NCBI RefSeq assembly: GCF_014196295.1
Contig: NZ_JACIDK010000001.1
Location: 1 to 64,000, forward strand
Source: Phenylobacterium haematophilum
Lineage (GTDB): Bacteria; Pseudomonadota; Alphaproteobacteria; Caulobacterales; Caulobacteraceae
Direction of reading: 5' to 3'
Length of the DNA: 64,000 nucleotides
Shown: piece by piece, positions 56,880 through 64,000 of the stretch
How the letters are laid out: each line of letters begins with the position of its first letter
How positions within the stretch are numbered: position 1 is the first letter of the stretch
Program-made: the position numbers and the translations under genes
Notes under the pieces: model-generated
Seen by the model: the letters and a program-made list of their open reading frames with translations, nothing else
What the model was told of the DNA's origin: nothing
The model's database searches: none

Positions 56880-57601
56880 ACTTCATTGAAGCGGTCTCGC
56901 CGAACTTCAACGAGCGCAAGGTCCCGCCCGACATCATCGTGCTGCACTACACCGGCATGAAGACCGGAGAGGAGGCGCTCGCCTGGCTGTGCAACGAGGA
57001 GTCCAAGGTCTCGTCGCACTATCTCGTCGAGGAGGATGGGCGGGTGTTCCGGCTGGTGCCTGAGGAACGCCGCGCCTGGCACGCCGGCGTCTCGTCCTGG
57101 AAGGGCGAGACCGACATCAACGGCCGCTCGATCGGCATTGAGATCGTCAATCCCGGCCACGAGTGGGGCTATCGCCCCTTCCCGAAGGCCCAGATCGACG
57201 CGGTGATCGAACTGCTGTCCGACATCCGCAGCCGTTGGCAGGTCGAGGACGGGCGCATCGTCGGCCACTCCGACGTCGCCCCGGCCCGCAAGGACGACCC
57301 GGGCGAGCTGTTCCCCTGGAAGACGCTGGCCCAGGCCGGCCATGGGCTGTGGGTCGAGCCCGATGCAGCGCCTGGCGCCCCGCTGTCCGAGGGCGAGGAG
57401 AGCGCCGGGGTGTTCGCGCTGCAGGCCGGACTGACCCGGCTGGGCTACGACAGCGCCCCCTCAGGCAAGTACGACGCCGACACCACCACCATCGTGCGCG
57501 CCTTCCAGCGCCACTGGCGGCCGGAGAAGGTCGACGGGATCGCCGACGGCATGACCCGCGCGCGGCTGATCGCCCTGTTGCGGGCGGCGGCGGTCTCGTG
57601 A
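56876..57601 (+). CDS. N-acetylmuramoyl-L-alanine amidase with peptidoglycan-binding domain (AmiD-like)
   Basis: A 241-aa enzyme. Amidase_2 domain (residues ~8-150): IIVLHYTGMKTGEEALAWLC (zinc His), WHAGVSSWKGETDINGRSIG, VGHSDVAPARKDDPGELFPW (zinc His and Asp). A PG-binding-1 module follows (GVFALQAGLTRLGYDSAPSG ... VRAFQRHWRPEKVDG). No signal peptide is seen, so it may work in the cytoplasm on recycled muropeptides like AmpD. Confidence 0.9.
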   Translation: MNFIEAVSPNFNERKVPPDIIVLHYTGMKTGEEALAWLCNEESKVSSHYLVEEDGRVFRLVPEERRAWHAGVSSWKGETDINGRSIGIEIVNPGHEWGYRPFPKAQIDAVIELLSDIRSRWQVEDGRIVGHSDVAPARKDDPGELFPWKTLAQAGHGLWVEPDAAPGAPLSEGEESAGVFALQAGLTRLGYDSAPSGKYDADTTTIVRAFQRHWRPEKVDGIADGMTRARLIALLRAAAVS

Positions 57602-58113
57602 GCGAGCCGATCATCCGGGCCACGACGGCCGGTGACGCCACGCAGGTGCTGGCGCTCTATCGCGCCGCGGCTGGAGGTTCGGGCGGTCTGGCGCGGCGGC
57701 CCGAGGAGATGGACCTGGCCTATGTCGAGGGCTTTCTCGCCAAGGCCCACGCCGGCGGCGTGAGCTTGGGCGCCTGGATCGACGGGCGGCTGGCTGGCGA
57801 GATCCACGCCTCGCGTATCGGGCCGGACCAATTCGCCCACGTGCTCTCCGACCTCACCGTTGCAGTCGATCCGGCCTGGCAGGGGAAGGGCGTCGGGCGA
57901 GCGCTGTTCGCGGCGCTTTTCGCCGCGGCGCGGGAGCTGTCGCCGACGGTCACCCGCATCGAGCTCATGGCGCGCGAGGGCAATATCGACGCCATTCGTC
58001 TTTATGAGCGGCTCGGCTTCGTGATGGAGGGCCGCTTCGTCCAGCGCGTGCGCATGCCGGACGGCCGGCTGGAAGACGATATCGCCATGGGACTGCTGCT
58101 GACGCCTGCTTGA
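57598..58113 (+). CDS. GNAT family N-acetyltransferase
   Basis: A 171-aa acetyltransferase: IIRATTAGDATQVLALYRAA, HVLSDLTVAVDPAWQGKGVG (acetyl-CoA pyrophosphate loop Q-x-x-G-x-G), RIELMAREGNIDAIRLYERL then GFVMEGRF. It starts with GTG overlapping the amidase stop (GTGA). Substrate unknown. Last gene of the operon. Confidence 0.88.
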   Translation: MSEPIIRATTAGDATQVLALYRAAAGGSGGLARRPEEMDLAYVEGFLAKAHAGGVSLGAWIDGRLAGEIHASRIGPDQFAHVLSDLTVAVDPAWQGKGVGRALFAALFAAARELSPTVTRIELMAREGNIDAIRLYERLGFVMEGRFVQRVRMPDGRLEDDIAMGLLLTPA

Positions 58114-58200
58114 CGGCGGCCGCGCCGCCCGTCAGCAGTGCTCGCCACGAGTTTTCCGCCTTTCGCCATACCTTTATTTCGAAATTGAGGGACGTATTCC

Positions 58201-58968
58201 ATGCGCAATCTGTTCAGCGTTGAGGGCAAGGTCGCCCTGGTCACCGGCGGCAGCCGCGGCATCGGCGAGATGATCGCACGCGGCTATGTCGAGAACGGCG
58301 CCAAGGTCTACATCTCGTCACGCAAGGCCAATGTTTGCGACGGGCTGGCCGAGGAGCTGTCGAAGTACGGGACCTGCATCTCGCTGCCCTTCGACCTGTC
58401 GAACATGGACGGCATCACCGGTCTTGCCTCGGCGCTGGCCGAGCGTGAGGACAAGCTCGACATCCTGGTCAACAACGCGGGCGCCACCTGGGGCGCGCCG
58501 ATCGACGAGTATCCGGAAGACGGCTGGGACAAGACCGTCGACCTGAACGTGAAGTCGATCTTCTTCCTGACCCAGAAGCTGCTGCCGCAGCTGCGCGCCG
58601 CCGCGACCCACGAGAACCCGAGCCGGGTGATCAACATCGCCTCGGTCAACGGCATCGAGCCGCCGGCGCTGGAGACCTACGCCTATTCGACCTCCAAGGC
58701 CGGCTGCATCATGCTGACCCGCCACCTGGCCAAGCGCCTGGCTCCCGAGCACATCCTCGTCAACGCCATCGCGCCCGGTCCCTTCCAGAGCCACATGATG
58801 GCCGCGACGCTAGCCCGGGCCGGCGACGCCATCGCCAAGTCGAACCCGCGCGGCCGCATCGGGACGCCGGAAGACATCGCCGGCGTGGCGATCTTCCTGG
58901 CCAGCCGCGCCAGCGCCTACACCACCGGCGCGGTGGTGCCCTGCGACGGCGGTTCGGCCGAGTTCTAG
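58201..58968 (+). CDS. SDR family oxidoreductase (RhlG-like)
   Basis: A 255-aa classical SDR: FSVEGKVALVTGGSRGIGEM (cofactor), VYISSRKANVCDGLAEELSK, NNAGATWGAPIDEYPEDGWD, IASVNGIEPPALETYAYSTS (catalytic Ser/Tyr), APGPFQSHM. The RxxN/SSRK after strand 2 indicates NADP(H). ETYAYSTSKAG and GATWGAP are typical of RhlG-type 3-ketoacyl reductases. It has its own terminator. Confidence 0.9.
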   Translation: MRNLFSVEGKVALVTGGSRGIGEMIARGYVENGAKVYISSRKANVCDGLAEELSKYGTCISLPFDLSNMDGITGLASALAEREDKLDILVNNAGATWGAPIDEYPEDGWDKTVDLNVKSIFFLTQKLLPQLRAAATHENPSRVINIASVNGIEPPALETYAYSTSKAGCIMLTRHLAKRLAPEHILVNAIAPGPFQSHMMAATLARAGDAIAKSNPRGRIGTPEDIAGVAIFLASRASAYTTGAVVPCDGGSAEF

Positions 58969-58976
58969 AACGGTTC

Positions 58977-59002
58977 GGCGAGGCGGCCCGCGCCGCCTCG
59001 CC
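58977..59002. terminator. Bidirectional terminator hairpin between converging genes
   Basis: GGCGAGGCGGC, 4-base loop, GCCGCCTCGCC: an 11-bp perfect stem, extended by AGAACGG/GTTCT outside. It lies between the SDR gene and the basic small protein gene, whose ends converge. T-tracts are short in both directions. Confidence 0.75.
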
Positions 59003-59010
59003 GTTCTGTC

Positions 59011-59244
59011 TTAGCCGCGCCGGCCGCGTCCGCCGGGGCGGATCGGAGCGGGCGACCAGCCGCCCTTGCCGGGTTTGTGGACGCCGCCGGCCTTGCCGCC
59101 GGAGGCGCCCGGCGGGCCGCTGTTCTGCTGCTTCTTGGCCAACTGCTGCTCGATGATCGCGCGGGCGCGTTCGGCCGCGGTCAGGGGCGCGGAGTCGGTT
59201 TCAGGATGGCGCACGGGCGTGCGCGGGTCTTGGAATTTCGGCAT
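59011..59244 (-). CDS. Small basic hypothetical protein
   Basis: A 77-aa protein: a Pro-rich N terminus (PKFQDPRTPVRHPET), a short helix (LTAAERARAIIEQQLAKKQQ) and a Gly/Pro/Arg/Lys-rich disordered tail (GGWSPAPIRPGGRGRRG). It probably binds nucleic acid given its charge, but no domain is recognised. It lies close to rnpB. Confidence 0.65.
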   Translation of the reverse strand: MPKFQDPRTPVRHPETDSAPLTAAERARAIIEQQLAKKQQNSGPPGASGGKAGGVHKPGKGGWSPAPIRPGGRGRRG

Positions 59245-59475
59245 GATGTGTCCAGTCGAGTTGAGGCGCTCGCGCCCGGCAGGCGCGGCGGGGATGGCAG
59301 GGCTCAGCCCAGCGGTCTCACGGCCTCAATCGATCACAGCACACACGTAGGCATCCTCTTCCGGACGGTTGCGACAAGGCTAGGCGCGTGAGCCGCGATG
59401 CGCAAGTCGCCGCCTGATGGGACGAAATGGGATGAGCGCCGCGCTTGACCGCGGGCGCGGGGCGGCCCACTTAGC

Positions 59476-59864
59476 GCGCGGACCAGACGGCCGGGCGATC
59501 GCGGCTGCTCACGCAGTCGAGGAAAGTCCGGGCTCCACTATGACATGGCGGCGGGTAACGCCCGCCGGGGGCGACCCCAGGGATAGCGCCACAGAGAGCA
59601 GACCGCCCCGGTTTCGCCCGGGGTAAGGGTGAAAGGGTGGGGTAAGAGCCCACCGCGGACCTGGTGACAGGGACGGCATGGCAAGCCCCGCCAGGAGCAA
59701 GACCGAATAGGGATTCCGCGCCCCGCAAGGGGTAGGGCCGTCATAGGCCTGAGGCGTCCGGGTAGGTCGCGAGAACCGTCCAGCAATGGACGGTCCAGAG
59801 GAATGATCGTCGCGCCCGTTCGCGGGCGGCACAGAACCCGGCTTATAGGCCGTCTGGTCCGTAC
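59476..59864 (+). ncRNA. rnpB: RNase P RNA component (type A)
   Basis: The catalytic RNA of RNase P. The universally conserved GAGGAAAGTCCGGGCTCC begins near 59519, and the 3' conserved ACAGAACCCGGCTTAT near 59831. The terminal P1 helix is explicit: GGACCAGACGGCC (59480-59492) is exactly complementary to GGCCGTCTGGTCC (59848-59860). AGAGGAATGATCG near 59800 is the other core strand. Ends are set from P1, so they are accurate to a few bases. Size, ~385 nt, is typical. Confidence 0.96.
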
Positions 59865-60146
59865 TTCCGTCCCGCTTATCCACCGCCGTCCACAGACGCG
59901 GCGGCTATACTTAACAAGTTCGCTGTATGTTCTGTTGATATCAACTGTGGATGCATGCGACGTGACCGTGAGCTCTTTGAGATTCCCCGAAATTACGGCT
60001 TGGAGTCATTGTCTCCCAATTGATCCCATGTTAACCCAATCAGCATCCGTTGAAGATCAGCGGCGCGTCGGAGCTGGGGGCTTCGCGGGTCCAAAACGGG
60101 GTGAAGTTGGCGGCTCGCTCGGAGCCGCGATCTGGGGCGCGGCGGG

Positions 60147-60611
60147 ATGTTTCTCTCGACCTTCGAGAAACAAGTAGACGCCAAGCGGCGCATCGTTGTG
60201 CCGCAGGAATTCCGCGCGCTCGTGTCCGGCCCTTTTGACGGCATCGTATGCTTCCCCTCGATCGAGGCGGACTGCATCGAGGGCGGCGGTCGGGCGCTGT
60301 TCGATCGCTACATCGCGCTGATGGACGAGATGCCGTTCGGCGACCCTGTGCGCTCGGCGATCGAGCTGTCGGTGCTGGGCGGTCAGGCGAAGATGAGTTT
60401 CGACACCGCCGGCCGCATCACCCTGCCTGAGCAGCTGTGCGACCAATTCGGCCTGACCGACTGGGTCGTGCTGGTCGGCCTGGGCGACCGTTTTCAGATC
60501 TGGGAGCGCGAGGCGTTCCAGGCCCATCGGGCCGCCCAGCGCGAGTTGGCCCGCGCCGGCCTCGCCGAACTGCGCGCCCAGCAGCGCGCCGCCAAGCTGG
60601 GAGCGGCTTAG
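60147..60611 (+). CDS. mraZ: Division/cell wall cluster transcriptional repressor MraZ
   Basis: A 154-aa AbrB-like regulator with two SpoVT-type repeats, each with the DxxxR core: KQVDAKRRIVVPQEFRA (residues ~8-25) and MSFDTAGRITLPEQLCDQFG (~85-105). It represses its own operon by binding G-rich repeats. Upstream (60075-60110) GGG tracts recur at 11, 11 and about 10 bases, a possible binding site. First gene of the dcw cluster. Confidence 0.95.
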   Translation: MFLSTFEKQVDAKRRIVVPQEFRALVSGPFDGIVCFPSIEADCIEGGGRALFDRYIALMDEMPFGDPVRSAIELSVLGGQAKMSFDTAGRITLPEQLCDQFGLTDWVVLVGLGDRFQIWEREAFQAHRAAQRELARAGLAELRAQQRAAKLGAA

Positions 60612-61541
60612 GTGAGCGCGCCCCACACCTCGGTCTTGCTGGATGAAGTGATCGCGGCGCTGGAGCCCGCGCCCGGCAAGCTGATCGTTGACGGCACCTT
60701 CGGCGCCGGCGGCTACAGCCGTGCGTTCCTGGCCACCGGCGCCGACGTCGTCGCCTTCGATCGCGATCCCAGCGCGCGCAAGTTCGCCGAAGGCCTGGGC
60801 GAGCGCTTCCGGCTGGTCGACGGGCGGTTCTCGCAGATGGCCGACGAGCTGGGCGAAGGCGTCGCCGACGGCGTCGCCCTGGATCTCGGCGTCTCGTCGA
60901 TGCAGCTCGACCAGGCCGAGCGCGGCTTCTCGTTCATGCGCGACGGGCCGCTGGACATGCGAATGGGGGCTGACGGCCCGACCGCGGCCGACATCGTCAA
61001 CACCGCCGAGCAGGCTGAGCTGGCCCGGATCTTCTACGTCTATGGCGAGGAGCGGCAGTCGCGCCGCGTGGCCTCGTTCATCGTTCGCCGCCGCGCCGAG
61101 CAGCCGTTCACCCGCACGCTGGACCTGGCCGAAGTGATCGAGCGCGCCCTGGGCGGGCGACGCGGGGCCAAGGTGCATCCGGCCACGCGCTCGTTCCAGG
61201 GCCTGCGCATCGCGGTCAACGAAGAGCTGTCCGAGCTGGAGGCTGGGCTGATCGCCGCCGAGCGCGTGCTGAAGCCGGGCGGCCGGCTGGCGGTGGTCAC
61301 CTTCCATTCGCTGGAAGACCGTATCGCCAAGGCCTTCTTCACTGAGCGCGCCGGCAGGACCCCCGGCGGCTCGCGCCATGCCCCGCCGGTCGAAGCCGGC
61401 GCGCCCCCGAGCTTCCAGCTGCTGTTCAACGGCGCCCGCGCGCCAGGCGAGACCGAGACCGCGACCAATCCGCGCGCGCGATCGGCCAAGTTGAGGGTGG
61501 GGGTTCGCACCTCCGCTCCGGTATGGAAGGAGGCGGCATGA
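60612..61541 (+). CDS. rsmH: 16S rRNA (cytosine(1402)-N4)-methyltransferase
   Basis: A 309-aa SAM-dependent enzyme that N4-methylates C1402 in the ribosomal P site. [34 protein letters not shown] (SAM loop), [20 protein letters not shown] and [13 protein letters not shown] are hallmark segments. GTG start directly after the mraZ TAG. Its TGA overlaps the ftsL ATG (ATGA). Confidence 0.95.
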   Translation: MSAPHTSVLLDEVIAALEPAPGKLIVDGTFGAGGYSRAFLATGADVVAFDRDPSARKFAEGLGERFRLVDGRFSQMADELGEGVADGVALDLGVSSMQLDQAERGFSFMRDGPLDMRMGADGPTAADIVNTAEQAELARIFYVYGEERQSRRVASFIVRRRAEQPFTRTLDLAEVIERALGGRRGAKVHPATRSFQGLRIAVNEELSELEAGLIAAERVLKPGGRLAVVTFHSLEDRIAKAFFTERAGRTPGGSRHAPPVEAGAPPSFQLLFNGARAPGETETATNPRARSAKLRVGVRTSAPVWKEAA

Positions 61542-61861
61542 GTCTCCTAACCCGCAAGATTCGGGGCTTCCGGCTGGTCGATGTGGTCGCGCTGGGGGTT
61601 CTGGTCGCCGTGATCCTGTCGGTCTACCTGGCCAAGACCATGGCCGGGCGCGAGCGCGCGGAAATCGCCTCGGTCGAAAAGCAGATCGACGCCGAGAAGG
61701 CCCGCATCCGCCTGCTGCAGGCCGAAGTCGCCCACCTGGAGCAGCCCTCGCGCATCGAGGCGCTTTCGACGGCGCATCTGGGCATGGGTCCGGTCGGGGC
61801 CAAGCACGAGACCACCATCGACAAACTGGGCGAAGTCGCCCTCGGGAAGCCAACGCCGTGA
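61538..61861 (+). CDS. ftsL: Cell division protein FtsL
   Basis: A 107-aa bitopic protein: cytoplasmic basic stretch, membrane helix [20 protein letters not shown] (~residues 13-33), then a periplasmic leucine-zipper coiled coil ([36 protein letters not shown]). It partners with FtsB and FtsQ in the divisome to activate FtsWI. Both ends overlap neighbours by 4 bases (ATGA upstream, GTGA downstream). Confidence 0.92.
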   Translation: MSLLTRKIRGFRLVDVVALGVLVAVILSVYLAKTMAGRERAEIASVEKQIDAEKARIRLLQAEVAHLEQPSRIEALSTAHLGMGPVGAKHETTIDKLGEVALGKPTP

Positions 61862-63612
61862 GCCTTGCTCATCCATCGTTCGAAGCGCCGGGTTGGCGCT
61901 GGCTCAAGGCCAAGGTCTGGGGACTGGAGCACGCCTTCGAGCGCGCCAAGGCGGCCGGCAAGGCCGAAGACGATACGCGCATCCGCATCTTCTTCGTGCT
62001 GGCGCTGTTCGCGACCGCCTTCCTGCTGCTGGCCATCGGCGCGACGCGCGCGGCGCTGTTCTCGGACGCCGGCCGCAGTGGCGGATACGCCGCGCCGGTC
62101 GGCGCCTCGCGCGCCGACCTCGTCGACCGCAACGGCGCCATGCTGGCCGCCGACCTGCTGCACTATGGCGTCTATGTCGATCCGCGCGAGATCTGGGACG
62201 CCGACGAAACGCGCCGGGCCCTGCGCGCGGCCCTGCCGAACCTGAACCGCCAGCGCCTGGAGAAGGTGCTGAGCGGCGAGCGCCGCGGCTTCGTGGCCGC
62301 CGGACTGACGCCGGAAGTGCGAGCTCGCATCCATGCCCTCGGCCTGCCGGGCGTCACCTTCGAGCCGGAAGAGCGGCGGGTCTATCCGCTGGGCACGACC
62401 GCAGCCCACCTGGTCGGGTTTGCGGACACCGGCGGGATCGGGCTGGCCGGGGCCGAGCGGGCGCTGAACGACACCATCCGCGGCAATGCTGCATCGAAGA
62501 CGGCGGTGGCGCTGTCCATCGACCTGCGCGTCCAGGCGGCGCTGGAGGACGAGCTCTACAAGGCCGCGGCCGAGTTCCAGCCACGCGGCGCCGTCGGCAT
62601 CGTCACCAACGTCCACACGGGCGAAATTCTGGGGATGGCGAGCTATCCGACCTTCGATCCGAACCAGGTCGCCAAGGCCAGCGACGACGCCAAGCTTAAC
62701 CGCGCGGCGGCTTCGATCTACGAGATGGGCTCGACCTTCAAGGCGTTCACGGTCGCGATCGGTCTGGACACCGGCGTGGCTAATCCGTCGTCGACTTTCG
62801 ATGCGCGCGTGCCGTACCAACTGGGCTACCGGACCATCAAGGACTACCACGCCGCCCGGAAAATCCTGACCCTGGTCGAGGTGTTCCAGCACTCCTCCAA
62901 CATCGGCACCGCCAAGCTGGCCGAGAGCGTCGGCGCCGAGCGCCTGAGCAAGTACTTCACCGCTCTGGGCCTGACCAAGCCGGCTCGCGTCGAGCTGATG
63001 GAATCGGCCCGTCCCTTGACCCCGCGCAAGTGGGACATGGACGCGGTGGCGTCGACCTCGTTCGGCCACGGCATGAACGTCAGCCCGCTGGCGCTGTCGA
63101 GCGCCATGGGCGCGCTGCTGAACGGCGGCTATCTCGTGCCGCTGACCATCAAGAAGCTGGAGCCTGGCCAGAGACCTCAGGGCCAGCGGGTGCTGTCCGA
63201 GCAGACATCGATCCAGATGCTGCAGATCATGCGCGCCAACGTCATCGGCGGCAGCGGCAAGTCGGCGAACGCCCCAGGTCTGAGCGTCGGAGGCAAGACC
63301 GGCACCGGCGAGAAGTACGACCCGGCGATCCGCGGCTACTCGACCCAGCGCCAGGTGTCGTCGTTCGCGGCCGTGTTCCCGACCGCTGGCGCCGTGCAGG
63401 AAGACCGCTACTTCGTGCTGATCCTGATGGACGAGCCGCACGGCACGGCCAAGACTTATGGCTATTCCACTGGGGGCTGGGTCGCCGCGCCCGCCGCCGG
63501 CCGCGTCATCGACCGTATCGCCCCGTTCCTGGGCGTTCAGCGCCAGCCCGACCTAATCAAAGTGGTGGGCGAGGGTTCCGTGGCTGCCGAGCCGATCGCG
63601 GACGGCCACTGA
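61858..63612 (+). CDS. ftsI: Peptidoglycan D,D-transpeptidase FtsI (PBP3)
   Basis: A 584-aa septal transpeptidase. Membrane helix near residues 40-60 (FFVLALFATAFLLLAIGATR), pedestal domain (AAPVGASRADLVDRNGAMLA), and penicillin-binding domain with S-x-x-K in YEMGSTFKAFTVAIGLD (~300), SSN in FQHSSNIGT, and KTG in VGGKTGTGEKYDP. GTG start overlaps ftsL. Its stop overlaps the murE ATG by one base. Confidence 0.96.
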   Translation: MSLAHPSFEAPGWRWLKAKVWGLEHAFERAKAAGKAEDDTRIRIFFVLALFATAFLLLAIGATRAALFSDAGRSGGYAAPVGASRADLVDRNGAMLAADLLHYGVYVDPREIWDADETRRALRAALPNLNRQRLEKVLSGERRGFVAAGLTPEVRARIHALGLPGVTFEPEERRVYPLGTTAAHLVGFADTGGIGLAGAERALNDTIRGNAASKTAVALSIDLRVQAALEDELYKAAAEFQPRGAVGIVTNVHTGEILGMASYPTFDPNQVAKASDDAKLNRAAASIYEMGSTFKAFTVAIGLDTGVANPSSTFDARVPYQLGYRTIKDYHAARKILTLVEVFQHSSNIGTAKLAESVGAERLSKYFTALGLTKPARVELMESARPLTPRKWDMDAVASTSFGHGMNVSPLALSSAMGALLNGGYLVPLTIKKLEPGQRPQGQRVLSEQTSIQMLQIMRANVIGGSGKSANAPGLSVGGKTGTGEKYDPAIRGYSTQRQVSSFAAVFPTAGAVQEDRYFVLILMDEPHGTAKTYGYSTGGWVAAPAAGRVIDRIAPFLGVQRQPDLIKVVGEGSVAAEPIADGH

Positions 63613-64000
63613 TGCGCAAGATGCTCTCCCAGCTGGTCCAGCGGACCTCTGCGGTCGATCCGGAAGTGACAGGCGTCACCGCCGACAGCCGCAGGGTCAA
63701 GCCCGGCTTTCTGTTCGCCGCGCTGCCAGGTTCGAAGGTCGACGGCAAGGCGTTCGCCGCCAAAGCTGTCGAAGCCGGCGCCGTGGCGGTGATCGCGGCC
63801 GAGGACATGCCCGAACTGGGCGTGCCGGTGATCGTCACCCCCGATCCGCGCCGGGTCTATGCCCTGGCCGCACGGGCGTTCTGGGGCGCGCAGCCGCCGG
63901 TCGTCGTCGCCGTCACCGGCACCAACGGCAAGACCTCGGTCGCCGGATTCTGCCGTCAGATCTTCAACCGCCTCGGCCATCGAGCCGCCAGCATGGGCAC
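63612..64000 (+). CDS. murE: UDP-MurNAc-tripeptide synthetase MurE, N-terminal part (cut by window edge)
   Basis: The first 129 codons of MurE, which adds the third amino acid (meso-diaminopimelate in Gram-negatives) to UDP-MurNAc-L-Ala-D-Glu. VTGVTADSRRVKPGFLFAAL, GKAFAAKAVEAGAVAVIAAE, and the P-loop VVVAVTGTNGKTSVAGFCRQ (near residue 105) are visible. It overlaps ftsI by one base (TGATG). Remainder lies outside the window. Confidence 0.95.
   Translation, partial: MRKMLSQLVQRTSAVDPEVTGVTADSRRVKPGFLFAALPGSKVDGKAFAAKAVEAGAVAVIAAEDMPELGVPVIVTPDPRRVYALAARAFWGAQPPVVVAVTGTNGKTSVAGFCRQIFNRLGHRAASMG

Noticed and set aside
60057..63441. Very long antisense open frames opposite the dcw genes (about 598 and 605 codons)
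   Set aside because: They lie exactly opposite mraZ, rsmH, ftsL and ftsI, have Arg/Gly/Ala-rich shadow composition and no domain. Long antisense frames are expected in high-GC DNA.
1..64000. CRISPR arrays, tRNA or rRNA genes, insertion sequences, prophage genes
   Set aside because: No regularly spaced repeats, no tRNA cloverleaf or rRNA core segments, and no transposase, integrase or phage structural proteins were recognised on either strand.

Overview
The window is high-GC, gene-dense chromosomal DNA from an alphaproteobacterium, most likely a member of the Caulobacteraceae (Caulobacter/Phenylobacterium-like). The evidence is HWE/HisKA_2 histidine kinases, an ScfR-type propionyl-CoA regulator beside pccB, sigma-EcfG-type promoter motifs, an alphaproteobacterial RNase P RNA, and a dcw cell-division cluster (mraZ-rsmH-ftsL-ftsI-murE) at the right edge. 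No tRNA, rRNA, CRISPR array, prophage or intact insertion sequence was seen. The genus is inference.

Layout. 0-2.5 kb: the start of pccB diverges from scfR; a DUF411 metal-binding lipoprotein follows. 2.5-5.7 kb: a cyanide-insensitive-type cytochrome bd operon (GbsR/MarR regulator, cydA, cydB and a 37-codon DUF2474 gene) with a perfect 18-bp palindrome at its promoter. 5.9-22 kb: a stress region with a stress-type SDR, a flavodoxin-fold reductase, pncC, small stress proteins, catalase HPII, two hemerythrin-like proteins, an L,D-transpeptidase, and a signalling cluster (HWE kinase, Crp/Fnr regulator, single receiver, GAF-PAS-HWE kinase). Two perfect and five one-mismatch sigma-EcfG promoter motifs (GGAAC-N16/17-CGTT) sit in front of genes here. 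21.9-27.9 kb: a four-gene signalling operon (CHASE3 hybrid kinase with three receivers, CheR, CheB, receiver-kinase).

28.9-45.7 kb: the most striking region. Universal stress proteins, PfkB sugar kinase, Nudix hydrolase, BON protein, Hsp20, DUF2267, host-attachment-like proteins, PPOX flavin/heme-binding-type proteins, beta-CASP nuclease, DUF302, alcohol dehydrogenase, SDR and quinone reductase genes are arranged in short, often divergent units. Almost every unit has a 14-bp FNR/FixK-type inverted repeat (TTGAY-N4-RTCAA) at a distance fitting class II activation. A FixK-like regulator with an ETVSR recognition helix is encoded in the middle (33520-34164). I infer a compact low-oxygen/dormancy regulon whose gene content parallels the mycobacterial DosR regulon although the regulator family differs.

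45.8-59.2 kb: housekeeping and catabolism: dusA, a retropepsin-like protease, DUF1289, a thioesterase, a phospholipase-D-like protein and an EEP nuclease, a TonB-like protein, a two-subunit acyl-CoA dehydrogenase operon (pimC/pimD-like) with a LiuR-like operator, an exonuclease, gamma-carbonic anhydrase, DMT transporter, amidase, GNAT and SDR. 59.5-64 kb: rnpB, then the dcw cluster with overlapping start/stop codons, truncated inside murE by the window end.
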